Positions 11,201-23,200 of a stretch of DNA of 64,000 nt are shown here, in pieces (position 1 is the stretch's first letter; every line of letters begins with the position of its first letter). This DNA comes from Ryuthela nishihirai. Taxonomy: Eukaryota > Arthropoda > Arachnida > Araneae > Heptathelidae. The DNA lies in assembly GCA_038380435.1 (NCBI GenBank), contig JAWZYU010000028.1:29186201-29250200 (forward strand). Reading direction: 5' to 3'. The notes under the pieces were generated by a model. That model did not search any database. It was not told the DNA's origin and saw only the letters and a program-made list of their open reading frames with translations. The position numbers and the translations under genes are program-made.

Positions 11201-14200
11201 TTTTGGCTGATCATAGTGAAAAAATAGCTGGACCTCTGAATGTAAATAAATTTTTCAGGCTGGATCCTGGAAGGGTTAAGGAATGTAGTAAATCATGTGA
11301 TGTAATTTGACGATATCAGACTTGTAATGCATAACATTATTTAGTTATTCAATAAAATTTATTAACTAAAATGATATTCAAATTGTGTGACATTGAAAAA
11401 ATTCTTTTGAATCCAATAAAATTTTTATATATAGGTGTTTCAAAAAGGATGCAACCCTAAATACAAGAGAATAAAACTTAGTGCATGTACATTTTATGCC
11501 ATAATATTAGTCAGTTGGCATTACTGTACTCAAGGTTAACAGCCTTTAGCAGTTGAAATGACCTTGTTATGCACTAGTCTCACTCAAGCATTCATTCCTT
11601 TGTGTTGTGTCAGCTATGTCATTTTCCAAAAATCAATGTGTATTTATTGTTGAGACTAATTGTGTATACAAATCTTACAAACGTGTGAGAGAGGAGTTTG
11701 AGTTGAAGTTTCCTCAGTCTGCAGTTCCCAACAAGTTGATAATATCTCATTTGATTGATAAATTTCGTGACACTGGGTCTGTATAGGATCGAAAGAGCCC
11801 AGGCCGGCCATCACTGTTAACTGCCGAAGTTCTTGATCACGTGTCTTAGCGTTTAACTCGCTCAGCCAGAAAATCTCTTAGAAAGTTGTCTTCACAGGTT
11901 GGACTGTCACCAGCTAGTTTTCAGGGCTACAAAGAAGTTAAAATTTCACACCTACCACATTGGTGTCATTCATGAACTGAAAGAATCCGACCATGAAAAA
12001 CGTTTATGGTATTGTTGTTGGTTTTGTTCTTTTGTTGATGAAAATGGAATTGAGGTGTTGGACCATGTTTGTTTCAGTGACGAGGCTTGGTTTCACTTAG
12101 ATGAGTATGTGAACATTCAAAACAGTCAAATATGGAGCAATGAAAATTCTCACATTTTTCATGAACGACCATTACATGCACGGAAAATTGGTGTTTGGTG
12201 TACAATTTCCCATCATTGTGTGATAGCGCCTTTATTTTTTGACTCAACTAACGAAGTTTATAGTGACCTCATCCAATAGTTTATTGCACTATTGGATGTG
12301 AATGAATGAGAGTGTTGGTTTCAACAAGATGGCACAACCATCCATACTGCAAATGACACAATGGTCATGTTGCAGAAATATTTTAGTGATCATTTGATTT
12401 CAAAAAATTTGTTGCCACCTCTAGATCCCCAAATCTTAATCCTCCAGATGTTTTCTTTTGGGGATATCTCAAATGTGTAGTTTTTCGAAACAATCCTTAT
12501 ACACTTGAAGGCTAACACTGAAAGAGAGATTTGAAACATAAAATAAATATTACGAAAGGTAGCTGCAAATGTCATGAAACGGTGGTATTTTTTTTATATT
12601 AGGTCATTTACTGAGATTTCATGAGATTTTTGATAAACACCAAACCATTTTATACTGTCTTGATTTTTTCCCCAGCAGTCGTACATAAATCAGTGTTGAA
12701 AATATATACACATTTTTTATAAAGAATTTTTCATGCACTATACAGTCTAAAAATCCAGAGTAGCCAAAAATGTACATTGGCCATAAATTTTGAAATATAC
12801 TAGATCAAAATTACTCTTTCTGAGTTTGTTTTTGACTTTATTTTTGAGTTTGTCTTAGTCTTTTTGGGGGATAGGGCAAGTCTCCCACCTTTGATATTAT
12901 AGGATGGCTAAAAACTGAGGTTTAATGACTTCTGGTGTGTAATGATTTATTTTCATATTATTTGTTATTCTATTACATGTACTTTTAAACTTATTGGAAT
13001 TAAGTAAAAACTGTGGCTGTATTTTTCACCTCTGTTACCATTTCTTTTATCCCTCCCTTCTCCCCTGAAATGTTCCTTGCTATATGCCTGTTCTGATTTT
13101 TACCCTTTGATGTATCCAGATAAGGAACAAACCCAAAACACTGGCTTTTTAATTTTTTAAGAGCTTTTATTTGTCCACTAATCTATCTCTCTAAATTTTA
13201 TCCTGTTTTAAATTAAAACAATTTTAAATTCCATAAAAAAACCTAAATATGTATGTATAAAATCAAAATTCCCTGAAAAGAGTTAAATTCTCATGATTCT
13301 TTTTCACTTAAGCAAGCATTACAGTAGAGTGTCACAGTGTGGTATTTAAAATTAATATTGTTAATACTCTATGGCACTGATAAATATTTTGAAGCACTTC
13401 AACAAACAAATTCTATGCTACCTTGTATCAAATCACAGATGACAATCACAGCATTCATCACCTGTTGACTCTTTAACATCAATATATCAATAAATAATCT
13501 TGTGGAAAAAAATTTGCCAACATATTGGACTCAAATCCACGCCTCTCCAGAAACATGCCAGAGTATTCTACCATTGAACTAATGCCAGCTCATCTTTTTT
13601 TCTACCAATTTTAAGACTTTAAATTCTTCACCAATGATTTCAGTGCCTACCATTGGTGCCATCTATGATCTTGGGCAGCAATTATTTCTTTTTTATAGTG
13701 CACTGAATAAGATAGAAATAAATAATAAAGTTTCTTCATGCTATTTAGTGTTATTAATGATTAAACATAGATGACAATCACAGCATTACCTATTGACTCT
13801 TTAACATCAATATATCAATAAATACCTAGTGGAAAAAATTTTGCCGACATACAGAACTTGAACCCACATCTCTCCAGAAACATGCCAGAGTATTTTGCCA
13901 TTGAACTAATGCCAGCTCATCTTTTTTCCTCTAATTTTAAGACTTTAAACTTTTCACCAATGATTTTGGCGCCTATCATTAGCACCATTTATGATCTCGG
14001 GTGGCAACTATTTCTCTGACACAAGGTATTTACCTTGTATCGGAAGTAATGCAATGCCTTAAGCTGTTCATTTGTCAACTGACGATGTGCCCAAAGTAAA
14101 GGTATGAATTTTAACGTTTTTAAGCACTCTATGCTACCATAAGTAGCATTAGCTATTTTTGATGCTACTACAGTCATGAAACTTTGATCAGAAGAAGAAA

Positions 14201-17200
14201 ATTTCATTTTAAGCTATCAACTTGTCAGGATACCACAACAGCTTCTCAACTTTGAACCTGCATGACTCATCACTTGCCACCAAAAACTTTGTAAAATGAA
14301 CTTGTCACTTGCTATCAACTTTCATCTCTGAAGTTCCTCTCACTAACCACCTCTATGGTACATAAAATCTCGTTCATTACTTTGATACTAGGTAGCATAG
14401 AATTTTTTGTTGAAGTGCTTTAAAACATTTGACAGTGTCATAGAGTATTAAAGACATTAATTTTATTAAGCAAGCTTTTGCATAAAATGAAAATAAATTT
14501 CACAGAATGGTGCCAAAGGCACCAGTTGAAATCAGTTGGTGCCATTGGCACCATTCTGACCACTATTTGACCTTATGCACTATTGACCTATGCAACTCCG
14601 GATCTGAAAATTGTTCTTATCTCTGTGATTTACTGCCTAAAATAGCCCAATTCATCATTTTTTAATTCTCCAGCAGTGGTATATTGAAATTTCACCTTTG
14701 ACCTCAAAGGACCCATCACATCCAAAAGTTTACAAATTTTCTGAGATCCATGGCTATACCTTGGGAACCAGTTTTTAGCACCAGCATATCTCTATTAGAC
14801 CTTTGACCTGATAGGACCCATCATATCCAAAATTTGACAAAATATTTGAAATCTGAAACTCAAAATACATCCAGACACCAATTTTTAGCTCTCTCTAAGC
14901 AATGGTATATATAAATTTGACCTTTGACCTGGAAGGACCATCCAGATTCCAAATTTCATAATGTATCTGACATATAAAACATTAAACACCTCCATGCCAA
15001 TAACACTTAGAGTGAAAGCCAACTAATCTTAGAACTACATCACAAAAATGGCTTCCCTAGTGGACCATGTCACAAAGCAAGCAGCGAGAGGCAATGTCAC
15101 AGTGAGCCACAGGTGCATGTTCCTTAGAGCTGCTGAGTTAGTCTAGACCAAGTGTAATACATGTTTCAAATTCCTATCCACTAGGACACTTTTCTACATA
15201 AAAAAGATTGAATTATTTAGTAATTTACAAACTGAGTTTTCATATGATATTGTGTGAAAATTAAATGTATATAATTTCTCTTATAAAGTTTTAAAACTAG
15301 GGTTAAACTAAAGTAACTTTTGCTCATAGAGCATAGGAACTTACAGTAGATAAATGCAGTTAAGAGAAATTACTGTCCATTAAATGTATTTGTAACATAA
15401 AGCTGTGAATAATAATAGTTACATGGACATATAAAAATTGTTTCTGCAATTATGCAAATAGTTTTCAGAAGTTAAGTTCATAGAAAACATCTTATCAAAT
15501 GTAAGATATTTTCGTGTTATGTGGAGTGTTAGCTTGTTATGTTTTTTTGATCTTATGGTATATAACTGTTTTTATTTTGTTGCATTTAAAATTAGGTGCA
15601 ATAAGTTATATATTTTGAATTAATAGTAATATTTTAAAGCAATAGCATAATAATTCACATTAATTTCAGTAGAATGTAATGTCCAAAATACATATAAATT
15701 AGGTAGAATAAGTGGTAAGAAATTGCTGTGAAAATTTTTATGTGGAAGCAACTGAATGTTTTTTAAATTGCTCTTGAACTTGAAATTATTGCTCATTCCA
15801 TTATGTACAAGTCATCATTGTCTACATGATTCACTTGAATTACTAACATTGATAAATTCTATACTTGTTCATTCACATATATAGAAATCTGTGTGTGTGT
15901 GTGTGTCATTATTTGATTTAGTGTCTACCCAATATCTGAATAACTAAATTAATAATCTAATTTAGCTTTTATTTCTTGCATAATACTGGGTATGCTATTA
16001 CTTTATTTTGGTGCCTATATTTTATTAATTTTAAGAAGTCTTTCATAATAATTTGCCCATTTATTTCGGTTAATGAGATTCAATTTCATTTTATATTCTG
16101 TGTTTTGCCAAAGGTTCTTAAGAATAGACCATGATTCTGCAGTTCTTTTATATCCATTCTTACTATTGATATTTGCACATGTTCTTTTCCATTCTGTGTT
16201 TTGAGCTTCTTAACTTGATATTTAAGTAATTTCTTCTTTTCTCTGTATATGATCTTATTTTCACCTTTTTTGAACTTAGTCAAGCTAAATATGCTTTTCA
16301 TATAACATATTTATCACAGCTGAGTTAAATTAAAAACTTAATCATTATCCAAGCTGTTTTAGTAAATCAAAATAAGATTTCGATCGGCGAATACAGGATA
16401 GTAGGGATATTAGTCACTTCTTGTATAGTATGCGAAGTAAGTCCTTTCCTCTTGCATGGATCACAATGATATTTAGACCACTGTAATGTGACATGTTTTG
16501 ACTATTAATGTCTTCATCAGAAGTTATGTGAACAGTTTTACTTCAGAGATTAAATCTGTGTGTATTGTTGTGCAGCTGTGCCTTATGGTTTACAGTGGGT
16601 GACACTGTTGCGATTTCGTGGTCCTGCCCATGTGCCTCGGGTAGGGTTGTGGATGCTTTAGCTGCATTGTGCTGATCAAGGATCAATTTCCATGGGTGGG
16701 GTGGGTGGTAAACCAATCAGTTTCCATGGGTGGTACCACCTATGGAAACTGCTCCTTGATCAGTGCAGCATTGCAAAAGCATCCACACCCCCACCCCTAA
16801 CTGAGGCACATGGGCAGGACCACGAAACTGCAACAGCATTGTAACGCTCCAAAGAAATGAATTACTTTTAAAGTTTGGACCCTTTGTCAGATCCAATTAT
16901 TTTCATGCTCTGGATAGCTGAGTCGGGCACCAGGCAATAATTAACAAATTGCCAAAAAATAAAGTTTAATTAGGGTTCGAAATATCAGCGAGCGTTAATG
17001 AGTAAGAATTCAACAATATTAAATGATTGTCAAAATTTTATGTTAATGCTAGTCAAAACAAACTAACATTGCTCAAGAGGAAAAAATTAGTAAAGATTCA
17101 GAAGGTTTAAATAGCAAACAATTTATTTCCAAAAAGCACTCACCAAAACTTCAATCAAGAATGCATCATTTCTTACTACAAACATCTTCAACAAACTCAA

Positions 17201-20200
17201 AACTAAAACTGATCTCTAAACTGTGCTGTGCTCTACTACTCTCTCTACTCTACTATCTTCTGTGCTACTATGACAACATGTCACCAGGTTTGTACCTCTT
17301 GTTATAACAAGAGGTACAAAGCCCACACGTGTCATGTTGCACATCGGGAAAGACATTTGCATAAATTGACGAGCGGCGCAAGTATGATGCAAGAATGGGC
17401 GTGTCCTTGTGCACGTGCTTTAGCGGGTGACAATCGAAAGTTCAGAGTTGTGCCTGCGCAACTCCTAACTCTTGGAAACGAGTGCTGTGATGCCAAAAAG
17501 GAAATAAAAATCCCCAAAATGATAAATATAACGTAAATTAAGCAAAACTGGTTAAAGTAAAGTAAGAGTGAATGAGGGGGCATCACAGCATCACCCACTG
17601 CAAACCATACGGCACAACCTCACTACAATACACACGGATATAATCTCTGAAATAGGACTGTTTATGCAACTTCTGATGAAGATGTTAATAGTTGAAACAT
17701 GTCAAGTTATGGTGGTCTAAATATCATTGTATGATCTGTGCAACAGGAAAGGACTTAGTTTACATATTATACAAAAAGTGACTAACATCCCTACTATCCT
17801 GTATTCACCAATGGAAATGCTATTGTAAATGGTAGATAGACATTGGAAGGAGAGCTATGCACCAATCCAGTGTGATGATGCATAGGCCTGGCCTAGCACC
17901 TAATGTCCAACCCTGCCTTCTCGTGGTGCAAGCTGTTAGTACCTTTCAAAAGAGATACTCTCTTGTAGAAGTGAACGGAAGGGGAGGGCTGCCAGATTAG
18001 TGTAGCCTACTGATCTGCACAACTATGGCTACTTTTCTTTTTTTTTGAAAAGTAGGCTGAGGAGTGGTCAACCACACAAGGTCCTGGTGCTGACCATATA
18101 AACCTTCTGGGCTGGACTGATAAAAGGCTCTGAGCTTGATTATGTATCCTGAATTTGCTGCACTGGTGGGCTTCTGTGGAGGGAAAATCTTCCGCTGTTT
18201 TCTGTTTGTGGGTTGACAGCCCGAAATGAATAGATTCACAGGATACGTTTATCAGCTGGTGGATAATCCTGGGCAGAGGTCATCACAGTCACCTGAACTC
18301 TTTGCTTCTACTGGCATCGTCAAATTCTACATTGGAGGAAGTCTTCCAGTATAGATGGCTTCAGCCTTTAGTGATGGGCGAACAGATCTTTGCCCCATGC
18401 CTGTGATTATTGGGATGTTTGATATTGTCGGCATTCCCTCTCTCAATAAACATAGTTTCATTAAACATCCTACAAACCATTTTCTCTCCATAGGTAGTTG
18501 GAATGTGAGGACTCTGCACAGAGCTTTTTCTCTTGATGTCCTCACACAAGAATTCCACCATTATAGTTTAGATATTCTCGGCTTGCAAGAGACCAGATGG
18601 ACAGATAAAGGTCAGATTCTTAAAAATAATCTTAAATTTCTCTTTTCAGGGAGGGACGACATAAGCATCACCAAGGCTTGGGTCTGCTTCTCAGCAGACA
18701 CACTAGTGATGCTATTCTAGAATATGAGTGCATTAATGAAAGGTTTCTTACAGCAAGATTTCAGACAAGCATTAAAGACTTGAATGTTATCTGCTGTTAT
18801 GCCCCCACTGAGGATGCCGATGAGAAGGAATTTTATGGACAACTGCAAGATATTTTGAATTCTGTCAAGAAAGGGGATATTACCCTTGTTCTAGGTGACT
18901 TAAATGTCAAATTTGGTACTGACTCAGACCTTTGGGGAGGAGTGATAGGCCCTTTTGGTATTGGTAGCTGCAATGGGCAATGTCTCCTACAGGTAAATAA
19001 ACTCAATGGTTTCAGAATAACTAACACTTATTACAAACACCGCGACATACATAAGTACACATGGGTTTCACCTGATGGGCTGCATAAGAATATGATTGAT
19101 TATATATTAATTAACAGCAAATGGGCTAGTTATGTTAGGAATACCAGGTCATATAGGGGAGCTGAAATTGAATCTGCCCATTACCTTGTTAAAAGTGTCT
19201 TGCAGCTTAAACTTAAAAAGTGGTGTGCTAGAATTAAAAAATTTACCTTTTATTCCGAAGCTCTGAAAGACCCAGTCATAGCTAAAGCTTACCATGATGG
19301 GTTACTTAGTCATTATGACAGTCATGGTATGCTTACTACTGAAGTTGATGAAGAATGGGATCATTTTAAACAGGGTTTTTTGGACACAGTACTCTTTTAG
19401 GAAAAAAAGGAGCAAATGAGGCAGAAATATCTGAGCGATAAGGCACATGAGCTTATTTCAGAAAGAAGGAACTGCAGGAATGTTCTTAATCAATATCTGA
19501 CTCGTCCTAATAGAAAGCATTACATAGAGCTTAATAAATGTGTAAAAGATCAGTTAGCTGCTGATAAGAATCTTTGGCTTGATGGCTTGGCTGACAAAGC
19601 TGAGGAAGCAGTTAGACAGCACAACAGCAGAGAGCTGTACCAGATAGTTAATGTTTTGTGTGGTAGAAAATGGACAGGTATACAGGGATTGAAGGATAAA
19701 CAAGTAAGGTTATAGAAGGTGAGGATTCTGTCATGCTAGGTGGGCTGAACATTTCAGTGATGTTCTAAACAATGTGGTTAGTTCTACTCCCATTGTTTGC
19801 AATGATGGTAGATGCATTGGTGGCTTTAATGTTGACCCCATAACACAATCTGAAATTATATTAGCTGTTTCTAAACTTAAACCTAATAAATCCCCAGATG
19901 GTTCCTAAGGATTTTACCAGAGCTGTTATTATCCTTATTTTCAAAAAAGGTGATCACAGTGCTTGTGATAACTATAGGGGTATCAGCCTACTCTCTGTTC
20001 CAGGGAAAGTTCTGTGCATGATTGTGCTTAATAAAATTAAGATTCTGGTTGACATGCAATTGCGTGATGAGCAATGTGGATTCAGAAGTGGTAGGGGATG
20101 TGTAGATCAGATATTTTTTCATAGGCAGATTCTTCAGAAATGTTTAGAGTTTCAGACCTTTGGTTGCTAGCTTTGTAGAATTCACTCTGTTGATTGTCAT

Positions 20201-23200
20201 AATTTGTGGTTGATTGTGAGAACATATGGTATACCAGACAAGTTAGTTAACATAATGAAAGCTGTCTATAATAACACTGAGTCGTGTGTGAGAGTTGATA
20301 AGGCATGTAGCAATTGGTTTAGCATTACTTCTGGTGTTCAACAAGGGTGCATTTTGTCTCCTTTTCTCTTTAGTTTGGTTGTTGATTATGTTATGCGAAA
20401 TTCACTTCGAGGGAAAGATTTTGGCCTTAAATGGGCTGGAGATACGAAAATTTCTGAATTAGAATATGCTGATGATTTAGCCCTTTTGGCAAATGATGTT
20501 GATGAGATTAACTCTTTCATTCGAGCTGTTGATGTGACTGGTAGTAGAGTAGGTTTGGTTATAAACAGAGAGAAAACTAAAGTGATGAAAATTGGTCAGG
20601 CAGGTTGTGATTCAATTCATCTGAATTGTTGCAGTCTTGAGCAGGTGTCACAGTTTAATTTTTGTGGGAGCTATGTAACAGATACTGGTGATGTGCGGCA
20701 TGAGATTAACAGATGAATAGGGATTGTTGCCGGGACTTTTAAGAATCTATGGAGAGTGTGGAGAAATAGGTGTATATACCTAAAGATTAAAATTAAACTG
20801 TATAACAGTTTGGTTCTTTCTAGGGTTAGTTATGGTAGTGAAACTAGATGCTTTTGATTCCAGATGCTTACGCAGTATCTTGGGCATTAGGTGGTTCAGC
20901 TTTGTAACTAATGATGAGGTTAGGCAAAGGAGTTTGCAACCTTCTTTAAGCAGCATATTGTGCAGATAGAGACTCCGTTGGTCATGTTGCCCGTATGAAT
21001 GATTATAGATTGGCGAATAGGGTTATGAACAGTGTGCCTAAAGGCCTCAGAAAGAGGGGGAGACCTAGGATATGATGGGCAGACAATGTGAAACAAGACC
21101 TTGTTAGAATTGGTGTTCAGTGGCCAGATGTAGCTCAGGAGAGACTTGCTTGGAGAACTAAATTGCACTGTCTGGTTGGACCTCCGTAGCGCATGGCTGC
21201 TTGAGGATGATGATGATGAAAACAGTACTAAAACAGCTCAGATAGGGAGTAAGTTTTTAATGCTCTTCAATATTTTTCATTATTGCCTCATTAATCCATC
21301 TATTTTGAAACTTTGTTTTTAATTTTCAAGAACTTCACAAGCTATTCACCTGATCATATATAAGTAGTGTATATTCCTTGTAATGATCCTTGATGGTTTT
21401 CATCTAGCTTAATAGTCAGTCTTCTACAATAGAGATCTGCACTACTTTCATCTTGAAGTAGATAAATATTGAAATTTTTCAAATATCACTTGATCATCTT
21501 TCAGATTATCTAAACTTAAATTCCTGTTCTGATAAGCCCATGGTAATGTAATATCAGCTTTAACCAAGTGATGATCAGATCCAAAGTCTGCCCCTATGTA
21601 AACTCACACATAATTGATTTTAAGTTCTTCTATCTAGTAATTGCAAAATTAATAATTTATTGTAAGTCTTGTTTCCATGCGAATTTATGAATTTCATGAT
21701 ATATAAAGAGACCGTTGTTAATTTTCAGATATCAGAAATCATTTTTATCATCTACTCCAAATCTTTCAATAACTTTACTGTCTTCTGCCTTTCTAACTCT
21801 TGCATTCAGATTCCATAGTAATGCTTTCTTTTCTGTTAGAAAATATTTTTATGGTATGTCTTGCTTGTTTCCAAAAATTGTTTTTAATTGTGATCATAAA
21901 ATCTTTAGTAGGAGCATATATTCCTATAATTACCATATCTACCATAAACTCTACCATAAAGTTTTACTAGAATCTAAACCCCTCTCATTGCCCTATTAAT
22001 TCTATTAACTTCACTCTGTAAATAAACCTAGTGACCATAATATTTTTCTCCATTTCCTTTATTTTTTTTTGTCTCAGACAATACAATAACTTACAATCAA
22101 GGGTGTAGCTATGGGGGGAGCTCCCCCTCAAAGTAAATCATTGGCAAAATTTGAAGCATCTTTATAAAATCCAAGTGAGTTGTGAAAAGTTGGATTTTTT
22201 GTGTAAAATTAAAAGCAGTTAGCAAATCTAGGGCAGTTGGGAAAATCGAGATGGCAAAATCTAGAAGTTGGAAAATTTGAAGCCACTTAGTAAAATACAG
22301 TGAGTTGGCAAAATCGGGGCAACTTGGCAAAATTCAGGTGAGATGTAAAAATTGGAATTTTTTTTCTGCAAAATTATGGCGAGTTGGCAAAATCTTGGAG
22401 AGTTGGCAAAATTCGAAGTGACTTGGTAAAATTCAAGTGAGGTGTAAACTAATGTTTCTTAACAGGGAATACTGTGCATTCACTTGGGATTGATTTTAAA
22501 AATTGGGATTTTTTTCTGTAAAATTATGGGAAGTTGGCAAAATTTGAACAGGCGAATTGTGAAAATTGGAATTAGTTTTGTGAAATTAATGAGACTTGGC
22601 AAAATCTTGGGGAGTTTGAAAATTTTGAAGTGACTTGTCAAATTCAGGTGAGATATAAAAATTGGAATTGTTTTTGTGAAAGTAAGGAGAGGTGAAAAAG
22701 TCTTGAGGAGTTGGCAAAATTGAAAAACATTTTGTAAAATACAGATGAATTGTGAAAATTGAGATTGGTTTAATGAAATTAGGAAGAGTTGGCAAAATCT
22801 AGGGGAGTTGGGAAAAATTCAAAGCGACTTTGGTTAAAATCAGGTGAGATGTAAAAATTTGTATTTTTTTTCTGTGAAATTATGGCTAGTTGGCAAAATT
22901 CGAAGCCATTAGGGAAAATGCAGGTGGGTTGTGAAAATGCCTCCCCACACCTCCATGGAGCGAAAAAAATCAAATCTTGGTACATCCCTGACAGAGACAT
23001 AAGTTATGTAAAAGTATTATTTTCTCAATTGGCAAAATTTGATTTTTGGAAAATTTTCGTTTTGTCCCCCCTCTCCCAATCATAATCCTTCATTATGTCC
23101 TGCTTAAATGTGATAATTCATTTAAAATTAGTTCTTTTTTTTTTCTACTAATGCCTTGGACATTCCATCACCCAAAAATCATTTTTCTTTCCCATTTTCT

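Larger units (their letters stand above)
13361..14451. mobile_element. Foldback-type element with ~68-bp inverted ends
   Basis: 13361-13430 (ttaatactctatggcactga onward) is the imperfect reverse complement of 14383-14451, with roughly one mismatch per 8-9 bases. Inside, two ~250-bp segments (13438-13690 and 13769-14010) repeat in direct orientation. Each contains a SINE4 copy followed by a gcc-atctatgatct-ggg-agcaa segment. No transposase frame is seen. The structure suits a foldback or MITE-like element that trapped and then duplicated a SINE. Confidence 0.7.
16388..17812. mobile_element. DNA element with ~225-bp terminal inverted repeats
   Basis: Left end 16388-16615 and right end 17585-17812 are long imperfect inverted repeats. 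They share gaatacaggatagtagggat, actaagtcctttcct, tgatatttagaccac, catcagaagtt and gcagtgggtga in mirrored order. Internally 16610-16845 forms a second hairpin and 17290-17319 is a perfect 30-bp palindrome. No transposase is recognisable. A long-TIR non-autonomous transposon is the best description; the superfamily is undetermined. Confidence 0.75.
17828..21222 (+). mobile_element. RTE-like LINE copy C, near full length, inactive
   Basis: The 5' end (TGTAAATGGTAG) coincides with the ends of copies D and E; the 3' end is a GATGATGATGA tail. Translation in order: start region from 18355 with SIGSWNVRTLHRA and DILGLQETRW (AP-endonuclease N-terminus); 18678-19400 with CCYAPTEDAD, LVLGDLN and MIDYILINSKWASY; linker 19416-19715; RT 19898-20170 (IFKKGD, NYRGISLL, CGFRSGRG) and 20204-20716 (GVQQGCILSPFLF, LEYADDLALL). 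Defects are frameshifts near 18700 and 19400, a deletion near 19893 between the SPG and MVPKDF motifs, and an SDH-to-SAH change at the endonuclease catalytic Asp. Single-ORF, EN-RT, microsatellite-tailed design suits the RTE clade. Confidence 0.9.

Noticed and set aside
17640..17730. Hammerhead-ribozyme-like core (ctgatgaag ... gaaac ... atgtc) in both ends of the long-TIR element
   Set aside because: The two core strings are present, but stem II is barely paired in the right-hand copy, the left-hand copy has AAAA instead of GAAA, and I could not draw convincing stems I and III. Ribozyme-descriptor folding would be needed.
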